Positions 1 to 12,125 of a stretch of DNA of 64,000 nt are shown here, piece after piece. Numbering within the stretch: position 1 is the first letter of the stretch; each line of letters starts with the position of its first letter. The DNA lies in assembly GCA_037179385.1 (NCBI GenBank), contig CM074200.1, positions 31,747,884 to 31,811,883 of the forward strand. Direction: 5' to 3'. Below the pieces are notes generated by a model. The model was not told where the DNA came from and did no database searches. It worked only from the letters and a program-made list of their open reading frames with translations. The stretch is from Holothuria scabra. Lineage: Eukaryota; Echinodermata; Holothuroidea; Aspidochirotida; Holothuriidae. The translations under genes were made by a program, and so were the position numbers.

Positions 1-105
1 TAGAATCGCAAAGCATTCTGGAAGAAATTTGAAAATTTCCCCATGAATTGCACTACTCCCCCGATATGGTAAAATTTCCCCCGAAAGCGGTTTTCTCCAT
101 AACTG
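1..105 (-). mobile_element. Inverted-repeat element family A, copy 1 (cut by window edge)
   Basis: Read on the minus strand, this begins CAGTTATGGAGAAAACCGC and continues through a GGGGGAAA block, an ATCGGGGGA block and a GAATGCTTTGCGATTCTA stretch. The same order of blocks is seen at 44197-44310 (CAGTTCGGGAGATAACC, GGTGGAAAATGG, GATCGGGGGAAAATG, TATGCTTTGCGATCCTA). It is therefore one terminus of a short, probably non-autonomous DNA transposon whose other end lies outside the window. No coding capacity is visible. Class and target-site duplication are unknown. Confidence 0.6.
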
Positions 106-3100
106 TATTACTAGACGTACTAAAACATCGCATCTGATCAATCTATGGCTAAACTATCGTTATCTTAAAAACACTCTCCCGAGACAATACTCATTGAATT
201 CAACATTTGCAGAAACACCTCTTTTAGGAGGTAAAAACTGCTTCTCAATAGCACCGCGTTCGGAAAACTATTAATTTTCAATGGTGCATTTTTTTCTTTG
301 AAATTTAGTGCATTGTTGGTAATTTGTGATGTCATCGAGGCAAATTAATTAAGCATTGCTTTTAATTTAATTATAACTTTCTGCAGGGAATATGTAGCAA
401 CGTTATTTGCTACACCTCGACAAATATTGTAAGGTGATGCTGAGTCTACAGGAAATGGTATTCAAACATCTCAATAGTATCAAATTTCAAGGACAAGCAG
501 GAAGTTTAATTATGAATGAAAACAAAAGGAACGTTACGAAATGTGCTCATATAACATAACTTCCTGTGGTCATGTCGAAGTGGGATATCTTGGGTTAGGA
601 TAAGGGTATTGAGTAGGACATAGTCTTGAAAAATTATCTCCTTCTTGAGACCTTAACGCAAAGCCACTGGAATGTGCTTTTAAAGCACTTCGACAATATG
701 CTACGTTATGAATAGACTTTGCATTTTGGAAACATTTCCAAACAGTAGAACCACTTGTATACCTGCAGCCCTTGGGGGCATATTGTCACTAGCAGATCTT
801 CAATACATTTAACTCATTTTAGGGTCGTTTTTAGTGAAAGTGTAAACTTAAGAAAGAGAGTCATAATTTGTATGTTTCATGCGTTGCCATGTCAGTAATA
901 TAATACGGTTTAGGGTTATATAAATCTACTATGTGCAATATCTACTGTGCATGAAATTAATGTTATCTGTTGTATCAGAATGGTTATCCATTCCACGTTA
1001 TCTCATTGGGTTGATTGACAACCTTGTTTGGAATTTCGATGCGTTTGGGCATTCTTAACTTCTTACTATTGATGCTTTTACTTGTAAAAGTCACTTCCTG
1101 AACTAAAGTGGTGTTAAGTGAAACTAATAAGGGACAGAAAAGTTAATTTCGCAATTAAAGCAGGCCCACTTATTAAGTTTTCAGAAAGTTCATATACCTG
1201 TGTAAAAATTTTAACATGTTAGCAAAATGACGGAAGAGGAGGTGATAGGGAAACGTCTGATTGACTTTAAGCGTACGGCGTCACAGAACAGAAGAATACG
1301 GACCCAGACAAAGGGAATCAGAGCGTACTGCGCCGACACAAATTCAGTATGGAGATCTGTGCTACGGTCGGATACACACGTAGGTCTAGCAAACAAGATT
1401 GAAAGGTTTATTTTTGGTTTTCACTGTATTTCATTTTCTATCCTCAATTACTGACGTGTCACATGCCATCATCAATTAAGATCTAGGGAGGCTACCCACT
1501 TCTTCTACACACACTATTTAGGTTAGTTCCTGCCCCATCCTCTATGTGTATTCAAAATCAAAGAAACGCATAGATTGTCCAACTACTGAATTTGGAGAGA
1601 GGGACATTTGGCCCATGCAGCAATCAGACTAATGATTGGAAATACTTCGCATCATTTAAGTGATTTCTTAAAGGAAGTGTTTAACTGCCTTTGATTGGGA
1701 ACTGGTATCTTCAGTGTGCCAGAACGGACGTTGGTTTTATTCCTGATAGCACAGAATAAAACACCGGGTAAAAACAAAACTAAAGGTTGAAAGGGATATT
1801 TTGTCTTCACACTGACAAGGTTACTCTTTTCAAATGGAGTCATGTAAAGAGAAACACCATGAAGTCTAGAAGGTACATCTAATGTCGGCATAGCATATAA
1901 GGTACGTTAACTCCACACTTTGTTTCCTGTACAACATAGTTACGATGAGTACATAAAGAGACGTAGCAAGTTAAATACTAAAAGCCAATTAAAAATTAAA
2001 GAGCCATAGGTACTCCTGGATGAGTTATCCTCCGAACATCGTGGGTGAATAGCTCGTTAATCACGACGGCGTTGTGTTCGTTTAAAGACTCCGTAGCTAC
2101 AGTACTCCGTCATTTCTCAACACTGTAATTATTGCAAGTATAAGAGACAGTGGACGCTGGAATGAATACGCATTCTCCGTCCTTAATAACAAGGAGATTT
2201 CTCCCGTAAATAAAGATAAAGGCGTTTCTTCGTTGGAACTTTTTTGTTTGACTATTTTGGAAGATAAAGACTGAACAAAGAAGAAAACAGTTTTCCGTCC
2301 TTCTACAAATAGCTTGGTGAGTACACGCTACTTGGGAAATTCATCCACTAATTTCACTTTTATAACAAGGGAAACTTGTTCTGATGTTTAACGGTAACAA
2401 TCTTAGGAGATAGGAATGTAAAGCGGAACGGTTTCTGCAAAAAGAATGTACAGTATAAATAATATGTATAAGGTGAGTTGTGGTGGTAAAAAGCTGCAAA
2501 TTGGTAACATTGGAAGCAATTTAGGAAACGAAAAATCTAGTCCAACTTCAACAACTACCGCAGATGTTACTGCTCTATGTTGAGTTGGTAAACAGAATAC
2601 GTGCCGTTTGTAGGTTTATTTTATGTTGACTTCTTAATGTCTTCTTTTCTTGATGAAGTGCTGACATGAACTTTATTTTTTTATCCCAAGGGATTAAATT
2701 TATCTCCGTTTTCGAGATTTTGTTAAGTACCTATTTTAACATAAAACGAAAGCGGCACAACGTTAGAACTTCGTAGAAAAAGTAAATTTTGATTGTCACA
2801 CATAGTTTTCCAACGAAACATGATTGGCATAGAGCATTGCTTTCTATCAGGTTCTAGATGTCTTTTAAAGTGACAAATTTAAACGCGAATGCATTGGCAT
2901 TGAATTGCTGCAAAACTAGAGCACAGCGCAGAGGTCTTTGCGCTAATCGTGTTCATCAAGAGTGGTAGGACCGAATTTTAACTGATTTACTTTGGGTGTA
3001 TTTTACTTCAGCGATGAAACCTTTCAGGCTTTTTATGTGACTAAATTTTTTGTCTAAAAGTAGGGAATAAATAGAGAGTCGAATTTATCAAATCGCTAAC

Positions 3101-3984
3101 CTGTGAAGAGAGGTTTGATAAAGTGGATGTCATTGCTGGGTTTTAAACTACGATGAAGACAGTAAAGCCTTCTGGCAATGTTCTCAATAAAACAAGATGA
3201 TAGTTGAAAAGCTATTACTGAGTGACACCAAGACCAGTTGAATGAAAACGTGTTGTCAGCACGTTTAGTCAAATTCGTTGAAGTTTTATTGTTGATTATG
3301 CATATATACATATGCAGTTGACAAGTTTGACATGTATAGGCATTTATCCGGTTGTACGCTAGCCCTCTAAATGGAGACAACAGGCATCAAAAATACTCGT
3401 CGGCTCGCATTTCCTTCAAACGGTAGATCTAAATGTTACCCGAACCATTTTGTCAGTCATTTGTATTTCTAGATAGATTATCTATGAAAATGACAAAAAC
3501 GTGACAATGTTACAGATTTGCCTGAAGGAATTCCATTACAATAAAATTCAATGAAGGCCCAGATGTGAGAAATAGCAAAGTTTTCACAAGCTATATATAA
3601 AGAAAGATGGCCTGAAAGACACATCTATATTAAATCTGAATATTCATAACACATTTCCATTTTCATTTTCTTGCCAATCTGATAACAATGTGATGGAAAT
3701 GGACAGAATGGTTCATAAATTTGAAAGAAACGTTCCCTTCTGAAATGAAAGGAGTTTTAAAAATTACAAAGTTTGATGATACTTCAACTTTTTCTTTAAT
3801 AAAGTTACCCTTCTCACACTCAAAAAGTTATGTTTCGCTTTTGAAGAGGCAGGGATCAATTTAAGTTACCGTCTAACTTAATCTAGGCAGTGTTCAATAC
3901 AATATACTTATAGTGTGAAAACTAATCCAACTTTCTTTCTTTACTGGAACTGATTAAATCCACTTTATTGTCAGATAGTTCCGT
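106..3984. other. AT-rich DNA, no recognisable gene
   Basis: Only short scattered open frames occur. The one that looks least random is 1227-1454 (+), listed separately. I see no repeats above background and no RNA gene. Confidence 0.5.
1227..1454 (+). CDS. Doubtful small ORF, possible exon
   Basis: This is a 75-codon frame with an ATG in a passable context (AGCAAAATGACG). Its first 58 or so residues are charged and soluble-looking (MTEEEVIGKRLIDFKR then an Arg-rich stretch), and its DNA is noticeably less AT-rich than its surroundings. The tail becomes hydrophobic and AT-rich, which could mark an exon end read into an intron. No family is recognised. An overlapping frame runs antisense over 1211-1396. 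It may equally be chance or an old transposon fragment. Confidence 0.12.
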   Translation: MTEEEVIGKRLIDFKRTASQNRRIRTQTKGIRAYCADTNSVWRSVLRSDTHVGLANKIERFIFGFHCISFSILNY

Positions 3985-4380
3985 GGTCACACTGCGGCGA
4001 TTTCGGATTAAATTACTGTCCGATTGTTTTAAAGTTTATTTTAACACTCCTTTATCTCTGGTTTCTTAAAACTAAAAATCTGTCGAATAATGTAATTTAT
4101 TACTGGTGGAAATTAAGCCATCAGATGGACAACGTTTACCGCACAAGCGCAAAACGATAGGATTGATTGTAAAGGAATATTACATAATAATCGTTTAGCA
4201 ATATTACTGAAGAACAGTTTGTTTAGAGTAAGAAAAATTGGGATCAGTTCTCTATTTAGTGTGATCGTATTTAAAGGAAAGTCTGAATAAATAAAAAAAA
4301 ACTTTAACATGGTCGGATTTAGACGGAAATAAAAATCGGATGTAATTGTGAATTGAAATTCGTCGGCTGCAGTGTGACAA
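3985..4380. mobile_element. Short inverted-repeat element, TCACACT type, copy 1
   Basis: The left end reads GGTCACACTGCGGCGATTTC. The right end, reverse complemented, reads TTGTCACACTGCAGCCGACG. The similarity continues inward with gaps (GGATTAAATTACTGTCCG against AATTACATCCG). The element is about 396 bp, AT-rich and non-coding. It resembles a MITE, that is, a non-autonomous cut-and-paste transposon. The superfamily is not assigned because no clean target duplication is visible. Confidence 0.5.
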
Positions 4381-4483
4381 CTTCTTTTTGTTATTATTTT
4401 AAAGTTTAAATGACCATTTAGTCCACAGTTGAGGGTCACAACAAGAAAAAATAACAAATTCAATATGATTAGCGTTTCAAGGG

Positions 4484-4868
4484 GCGGTCACCCTTCAACG
4501 ATATCGGACGGGATTCTGATCCGATTTTGGTGAGTTTTTTTCAAAATCCCTTCCACCTCTAGGCAAAAATTTTCCAACCAGTGCAAGTTCATGATTTGCA
4601 TTTGACTTCCATGGAAATGAAATGTTTACTGATTTTTCGTGATGTCACACTGACCGATAGTTTTACCGGACACGCGTAGTCCCATAAAAGCTGTACGTCG
4701 ATGTGGAGTCAGGACAAAATCATTGTAATTTGTATTTTCGCAGTAATGCTATACAGATCATACATTTAAACACATTGGAACATTTTGAGTTTTTCTAGAG
4801 AAAGATTTTAACAGGAACTCACAAAAATAGGACGGTGATTCCATCCGGAATCGTTGGAGTGTGACCGC
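4484..4868. mobile_element. Short inverted-repeat element, TCACACT type, copy 2
   Basis: The left end is GCGGTCACCCTTCAACGATA, followed by TCGGACGGGATTCTGATCCG. The right end, reverse complemented, is GCGGTCACACTCCAACGATT, followed by CCGGATGGAATCACCGTCC. The ends match well over about 40 bp. Length is about 385 bp with no coding capacity. The terminal GGTCAC(A)C motif is shared with the neighbour at 3985-4380. A further internal TCACACTGACCG at about 4645 suggests a third, nested end. Confidence 0.55.
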
Positions 4869-6023
4869 GGCTTTACTGAGAATGAAAAGAGTTATAGAGC
4901 AGTTTCGATGCAGGGGACAAACCTGAACGATTATGGAATCTATATTATCGTCACGTGACTTAAAACTTCATCTAAATTAAGCGGTAACTATATACTTTTA
5001 TACCCGGATATTTACTATGTGGAATTCGGTATCGTTGTTGCGTGTAACGGGGGCTCGAGCCGTCGTGTTTCACTTAATTGGGTTGCTGTCTATTTTGTGA
5101 TTCAAAATAGGCAACTACCCATGGTCTATTTTGCAAATTGAACGTTTGACCGTGTGATCGATTTGAATCAGAGTTTGGGAATCTTCTGTGATTTTCTGAG
5201 CGGAGTTTCACGACTCTAACTGTTAACGACCATTTTTAGTTTAAAGATGGTTTTATATTGCCAGCTGGTAGGGTTGGTGATAAGAAAATATCAGAATCCA
5301 TTTTACAAAGTTAAGAGTGCGAACGTAATACGTTTTATTTAGTAAATAACTATTTGGTAGCTCTGATCTAGTTTATACAGGTAACAGTGTGAATGGCTAC
5401 CTTTTGTTAGATAATACTTGGTTGTGGGTTTTTAGGGCTGTTGTTAATGATATGTTCCCATAATATGTCCTTCCATGTTTCCAAGCAATTTGTTCTATTC
5501 ATAATTTTTAAATGACCGTGCATAGTCTGGTCATGTCATTATGTGAGTATTTGTTATTAGGTGTCAATATCCTTCGATTCTGCATACGCTCAGAATGATA
5601 AAGAACATTGTAAAGGATCGCCCTTCGTTCAAATAAGTGCCTTGTCTTGCCATTAATTGCCAAACTCGCCTTTAAGTGACCATCGATGTACATTCCCTAA
5701 AACTGGTACTTTTCTGTAAGCCCATATTCAGAGGCAGAAAAATTATCACTTTGGTAATTTTTTCGTTTTACGAAGAATGCGGATGACTTCTTGTCAGTAA
5801 GAGAGGAGGTTGGCAATTGATTTTTATTCATTATATATGTTGATGAAGTTCTGAAAAAAATTTTCATTCCCAATAGCTGAAACGTTGGACTGTTTTTGTG
5901 ACATTATTATGCGTTATTTCTTGATAGTAACCGCGCTGGACGTACACGTGGGTAGTCATGTTCAGGTATTCTTAGTATAGCTGTTTCTACTCAGTGTATG
6001 TAGTCTAAGTTGTCATTACATTA
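4869..6023. other. AT-rich DNA, nothing recognised
   Basis: Only minor local symmetry is seen, for example TCTATTTTG around 5091 paired with CAAAATAGG. No gene or repeat family is recognised. Confidence 0.5.
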
Positions 6024-6403
6024 ATTCTTACACTCTTAAAGTAAACGAGTGAACTTATTCACTCTTTGATAGAGTGAAAAGTGTAAATTCACTGTGAAAA
6101 GTGTAAATTCACTCTATTAGAGTGGTAATTCACTCCAAGAGGAGTGAAACTCACTCCAAAAAGAGTAAAATTCACTCCCGGAAGCGGGAAAATTAAATCT
6201 TTTACGATCACTCTTTTTTAAGGAGCGATCACTGTAGGCGCTCCATCTAGAGTGAAATTTCGCTCGTTTAAGGGAATTTCGCTCTTTTTGGAGTGAATTT
6301 CAAACTTCTTGGAGTGAATTATCGCTCTAATGGAGTGAATTCATACTTTTCACTCTATCAAAGAGTGACTAAGTTCACTCTTTTGATTTTAGAGTGAAAG
6401 AAT
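6024..6403. mobile_element. 380-bp foldback element made of GAGTGAA/TTCACTC repeats
   Basis: The left end is ATTCTTACACTCTTAAAGTA and the right end, reverse complemented, is ATTCTTTCACTCTAAAATCA. Both arms continue with GTGAAC(T)TA(T/G)TCACTCTTTGATAGAGTG. Between the ends, TTCACTC and its complement recur at short irregular spacing: TTCACTC runs in the left half and GAGTGAA in the right half, so the whole unit can fold into one long imperfect hairpin with a centre near 6190-6235. This is the structure of a foldback-type MITE. No ORF is present. The target duplication is ambiguous. Confidence 0.65.
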
Positions 6404-8399
6404 ACTGAATATTTGTGGATAAATTTCCCTCTTAATACAAAACCACCTGCACTAACTATTGGATCAATTACGACACTATAGGTATTACTTTTTTAATTCG
6501 TTTCTAGAGAAAATATGGCATCGTTAATATTCATATCATGGACCTCAGCTATAGGCCTAGCATATAAACACTTGTGTATATTACGTCAAAGTTGTCCACG
6601 TTCTATGTTATATACATGAAGGATAAGGTAATCCTGTGCAATTGTAGCAAAATGGTATTTAAAATGTTAGATTATAGGAACAGCTTGTTAAATCATCATG
6701 TAACTATGTTCTAAAGCTCATTTAAGTTTAAAGTGAAACACACATATGTTCACTTACCACCTTATATGTTTATAAAATTGAGGGTCCTTAGAAAATGCAA
6801 TCAGAGAAAAATGGGGAAGAAAGTGAGACATAGAAAGAAGAATAAAAAAGGTTCTAAAACCTTATACCAAGTTTGTTCACCTATCAATATCAATGTTTAT
6901 CAACAAAACTTTGATCATTATTAATATTATCAGCAAATGAGAAGTGAATTTGCATTGCTGAAATGCACTTCGTACGAAGTCCTTTTGCTTCATTCAGCAT
7001 GTACTTTGGCGGAAAACATCATGGAGTGTGTGCTTGCATGCATTACATACTGTAATATATAGGTTCAGAACTAACTACACTTTTAAGAACAAAGAGCACG
7101 TGGTGCTTTAATGAAATCTTTCGGTGGCGTTTGTTAAAATATGTGCCCCATGAATGTGCGTTCATCTTGACTACACGTTGCCACGAGAAAATCTGACCTT
7201 ATTCGTTTCTTTTGATTCTTTCCGCTTCAAGCTCTCCGGTTTGTTATAACTTTTCCGGTTTGTCATAGAGAGTAGGCTACTTTGGTAAGATCCTTTCTTC
7301 TGTTGACAGTTGATACTGAGGTACACAAAAGGGACTGTCTGAGAAGAAACAAAATTCCAAAAGTTTAACCACAAGAAAGGAAATGATTTGAATTTTCTTG
7401 AATAAATAATAGCGATAGTCTAATATATCATTACTATTTCCATAAATATCTGTATATATTGATAACCATTAATTCGAACTCAAGGGAAATCACCGTTCAG
7501 TGAAAGAAACGAAACACTATTGTAGTAAGCATTATTTCCGGATCTACAAACCAATTATATTGTCTTATTAGAATTCCTCTGGGGAATCCATCGTACGGAA
7601 ATTTTTGTACAAATGCTTAGAAAAAGCCATCATTGTTTGAGTACATATAAGAACATGATAACTTAAAAGTGATGTCAAAAATGTAGAAACAGAAAAAGAG
7701 GTGTTATAAGTCGTAAAGATTAAACATTCTCATCCAAAATTTTGGAAAGAAATGAAAGCTACTCGTCTTACAGGTAATTGCAACGTAATTGGTGTTCACC
7801 ATATACATCCCCTCTGCAAACAATTTTGTCTGTCGTATCTTCTGACTTGTTAATTGTGTAAGAATTTTGATAACTGGGCCGAAAGCTTCCACGGCACTAC
7901 CCATATTACGTCGTGTATTTATTTCGATCGAATGAACCATCTTTCCTCCTACATAAACTTTGCAAACGTGACTAAATGGGGAGAAATAACAACGCTTTTA
8001 TCTGTCAAGAAAAAAAATTGGATTTTTATTCAAATTTTGGTTTAACTCCAAGGCCATCAATGGGTGTAGGGAGCTTTCTGTATAATACGGAAATAGAGAA
8101 ATATCATATTTCTCTCAGACCTTCTCGTCGGTCGTAAAAGTTTCAGAGCATGGATTTCTGGCTCGTTGATTGATTACCATATCTCTGATCTCCAACATTC
8201 TCTTCAAGTCTCGGATCATATTTTGGGGTTTTGTATGACTGTAAAATTTATTCGCTTGTTTGACAAATGCTGTAGTAGCCATGTACATGTGTGGTTTACA
8301 AGACCTGAGTGTCAGGGTGTCAGTTTCTAGTAAAGCTGCCTTTTTAAAGTTCTTAAGTTGGGGGGATGAGGGTTTGCCTTTCTTCTAAGAAGACATTCT
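6404..8399. other. AT-rich DNA, nothing recognised
   Basis: Short ORFs on both strands look random. A small direct repeat, TCCGGTTTGT(T/C)ATA, occurs at about 7238 and 7254. Confidence 0.5.
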
Positions 8400-8965
8400 C
8401 AATTTCGGGAAATAGGCGCTTTCGGGGAAAATTAGCTTTCCCAAAATCGTGGGAAGATTCTCCTGTGTCAACGGGTTTAATATTAATAAGCACTAAGTGA
8501 CTACTTCTTCACAGTCTTCGACTGGTTTAATAAACGTGTGAGTATTTAACTGTGCGATAAAAGTTAAAACACCAAGGGCGGCACCAGAACGGAACTTCAA
8601 CGACGTATTTGAAAACACAAGTGCTGTCACAATCCACTTGCATTTCTTTGTGCGCAAAATAACTCGTAAAACTTGCTGGTACGTCGATGATGTTAACTAA
8701 ACTTTGGCTAAGCGACGTAGTGAATATGCTCAATTTCTCGAAATCGGCGCTGTAAACATGCAAAGATATCAAAGATTTTTTTAACGGAGATTTAAGTGTG
8801 CCCGAATTTCTCTTCCCTTAAAGCGATAAGTATTGCTAGGTTCTCTTGAACGTTCATCGTCGTTAAATTTACGCAGTAGACTAGCAATGCATTATGGGAA
8901 ATGGTTGAAAATAGCGCCACCAATATAAAAAAATTCCTCCGATCGGGTAAAATATGATCCCGACG
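8400..8965. mobile_element. Inverted-repeat element family A, copy 2
   Basis: The left end (AATTTCGGGAAATAGGCGCT, then TTCGGGGAAAATTAGC) aligns with the start of the copy at 44197. The right end carries GCATTATGGGAAATGG, TGAAAATAGCGCCACC and CCTCCGATCGGGTAAAA, matching the reverse complement of 44240-44300. The interior segment with TTGAACGTTCATCGTCGTTA also aligns with the TTGAACGTTCTTGTCCGTTG of the 44-kb copy. Outermost bases on the right are diverged. Non-coding. Confidence 0.55.
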
Positions 8966-11663
8966 AATTGGTCCCATGAGCGCGTTTCAGGTAACATCAT
9001 TATTTTCGATTGGGATGAAGCTTTTGACGTTGAAATGTGAATTTTTTAGACAAATTCAGTGTGAAGAATGAACTCACATTACAGCATGTAAACATATCAG
9101 CGTGAAACGTGAAACCTTTCTGTCAGTCTTGTAAGCATTTTAAACAGTCTGTCGGTCGACTTTTTCGTCTTTGACAGAAGGTACGGTTTATATGGATGTT
9201 CTTTGATGACACGAACATAAGATGAGACAGCTCTTAAGTTGATGGCAGTTTGAAAAGTTCGAGAAAGTTGACCTTCTAAAGGTATTTAAGAAACCTTAAT
9301 GGTCTTTGACAATTCGTGTTGAATTCCTTAATATAACTTCGTTTTGGGGCACACATCCCTTTTGGTTAGCAAATTTTGTCAGGAAACATTGCTTTCCTAT
9401 CACAGTACCTTGCTTAAGAGGTTACCCCATCACTTTAATGGAGAAGTAAAATCTCCCTACTTGAGTGTTGTGGTTTGACCTTTCAAAAATCTTTCTTTCT
9501 TCAAAACACTCTCGGTGGTTTTTTTTCATTGACTTATGTCGCTGGATGTCTAAAGAAGATAAATTTTGATGGTCCTGTCAATTGTAAGGATTTTAATACT
9601 TCGGGGTTAATGTCACAAAGAATGAAGGCATAGAAGATAGAAATGGATAATCCCAATTTTGCTCAAATTGACGTTACTCACGATAAAAATGAAAAGTGTG
9701 ATAAAGTGCAGTGAAATGGGGGAGACATTTTAATGTTAAAACTTTGGTATAAACAACTAATCGTATCTTCATACAAAAATTACTCCATGAAAGAATTCGA
9801 AAGTGAAAAATTGCTACAAGAAGGAACATGTTGATTGTGACATTTTTGTAAAAAGAAGTAAATGGGAAATATGACTAAACAGTCATTAAAGTGTATCTCA
9901 AAACTTTGTTTTCAATATTTCTGTAATATAAATATAAGCTCCGAAATAACTGAATTGGTCAAATTACCATCACAACTCGTTTCCATGCTTTAGTACAAAA
10001 TATTTCCCCTGATTAAAAACTGAAGGGTAAGAAATAATTCGTAATACGACTTCTTGCTGTTCAAATGATAATGTATTTTTTGTATTTCTTTGTTTTATGA
10101 AATCTGCTGCTTCTTGTGTCAAAATGCTATCCCTTTCTTACCAGTTTAGGGACAAAGTATTTACAGGCTAAAGGCCACATAAAAACTTCATTTATTAAAT
10201 GGAAACAGTGGCAGTTAATGTAAATCTTTAATGCAGGGAATCACAAAACACTGCCAGTTTTAAAATTAAGTAAATAAGTTGTGTGTGTTAATGACGGTTC
10301 GGTTCGATTGGATTAGAACATTTATATTGCAATACTGTATATAAAAATTATTCAAACAGTTCCTGACTCGACCAATCACGTTATTAAAAGATATTGACTG
10401 ATATTGAACTACTATTTGACCCACTCGAATCAATTTCCCACAAATATCAAGCCTTCTAGACTAATATTTGACTAATATTCTTTATTCCATTACTAGAGTT
10501 GGTCATATATGATATTACAAATTAGTCAAATATGTGTGATTTACGTAGAGAGTGAATTCAAAATCCACTTGACTAATTTTTGTTTACAGTAAACAGTTTT
10601 GAAGGACGCCACGTTTCACGCAGTTCAGGTACAACTGACACATACGGGAACTATTTTGTAGTAAGTGCATAAAAGGAGAAAACCATTCTCTCCTTAATCA
10701 TTCCCTGAGAGCAACCCCGGCTTACACATAAAAGAAACAAGATTGTTTTACAAATTCATTTGATCTGGAACTCATTCTAAGGCAATACTACTCTATGTCA
10801 GTACAATAGAGGAAGAACCTTTTTTTTTTAATATTTCACTTCCGATGCAAATAAGTGACACCATTTGCAATCGCCTTTAACAAAAGCCCTTGTCACTCAT
10901 ATCAGGAAGATGAAAGTTTGCGTTACTGCTACACTGCATTGATTTGTCAAGAAATGACTACTGTGCAAAATTTCGGTACATATAACCAGTTGACTAAAGC
11001 TTTAGGCTATCAATACTTTACGTAAGTTTCGCTTTCAACAAAATAAAGATATTCCGATGTAGACAGACAGAAGGCACTGTAAGAAGGCCTAAAAAGAATA
11101 CTGCATTGCTGTAGTAACAGCACGAATTTTCAAGAAGAGAGAGTGTTAATTTTGTTTAACAATTTATTCTAGAAATATTCCACACAGTGATATTTGCGAC
11201 TACAAAGATAAAATTGAAAATTAACAGTAAAACCATGCAGACTCAAAGTCGCGTTTATAAACGAATTATTTATAAAAAAGACCCCTGTTCGTGTAAAAAA
11301 GTAAATGAAATCATTTAGTCATTTGTAATGAAAAGTGCTAGGCCGGTAAATGTAGGTCAGTTAAATTTTAATCAAATTGAATACCTGTATAGAAGCAATT
11401 TTTGACTGGCGGTGACGATAAATTCCCTGAATATGGAGTAAAATGAATTTCAAAGTTGGCTCTCAGGCAGAAAACTGTTACTCATTGGATGTTAATAAGT
11501 TTTAATTTCAGATTTTTTGGCAAAGTTTGGGACAGCAATTGCTGTGATAGCTTCAAATAATTTCATTGATAAGTTTATGAATGCTACACACTGAAACAGA
11601 CTTATATGAGAATGAAAACATTTTCAGGATACTCTTTCTAAATACTATACCAAGTCTCAGGTT
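8966..11663. other. AT-rich DNA, nothing recognised
   Basis: There is local symmetry of ATATTTGACTAAT (about 10466) with ATTAGTCAAATAT (about 10524), too weak to call an element. No gene is recognised. Confidence 0.45.
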
Positions 11664-12125
11664 TCAGATCGGGAGATAACCGCTTTTGGGTCAAAATAAG
11701 AATTCACCCTATGGGAGGGGGTATTTAGCATGAATATTTATGAATACCAAGTGTAAATTGCCTCACGACGGTCGTCATTTTTGTTTTATAAATGTATGTG
11801 TATTCAAATGTGACGTTATTGTGAACGCGGACAGAGAAAATCATAAAGAACTTTCAAAAACATGTTAACGAACACACCTGCAGGCACGAATCACTCGCGC
11901 ACCATTCTGTAGAAATCATTGCACAAATCTTTGGCTGTGCAGAGTATACAATCAAAGCTTAAGACACAAAACGTGGCAAAATCGCTCGATATCTCAAAAA
12001 ACGTGATAAGCCTTTTTGTTCATGTAGGAATAAAGTTTCTTAATACGTCAAATTTCACATCGGTTTTTCTCCGTTGAATTTGCATGGCAAGATCCCAAAG
12101 AATCTTGGGAGAAATTTAAAAGTGA
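11664..12125 (-). mobile_element. Inverted-repeat element family A, copy 3
   Basis: The left terminus reads CAGATCGGGAGATAACCGCT. Read on the minus strand, blocks match 44440-44770 in order: TGAGATATCGAGCGATTTTG, CCACGTTTTGTGTCTTAAGC, GTGCAATGATTTCTACAGA, TTGAAAGTTCTTTATGATTT, ATTTATAAAACAAAAATGACGA, CATAAATATTCATG, then the terminal inverted repeat. The far side keeps CCGTTGAATTTGCATGG and GGGAGAAATTTAAAAGTGACCC but has lost the outermost repeat. No coding capacity. Confidence 0.65.

Noticed and set aside
4113..4463. 116-codon minus-strand ORF
   Set aside because: It overlaps the TCACACT inverted-repeat element and is AT-driven with no motif.
6733..6924. Small basic plus-strand ORF with a KKVRHRKKNKKGSK run
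   Set aside because: The Lys/Arg run comes from an AAA/AGA-rich stretch. The ORF is short and has no homologous motif, so it is probably chance.
10463..10540. Inverted ATATTTGACTAAT motif pair as a MITE
   Set aside because: The matching blocks are only about 13 bp, A/T-rich and not at clear boundaries, so chance is adequate.
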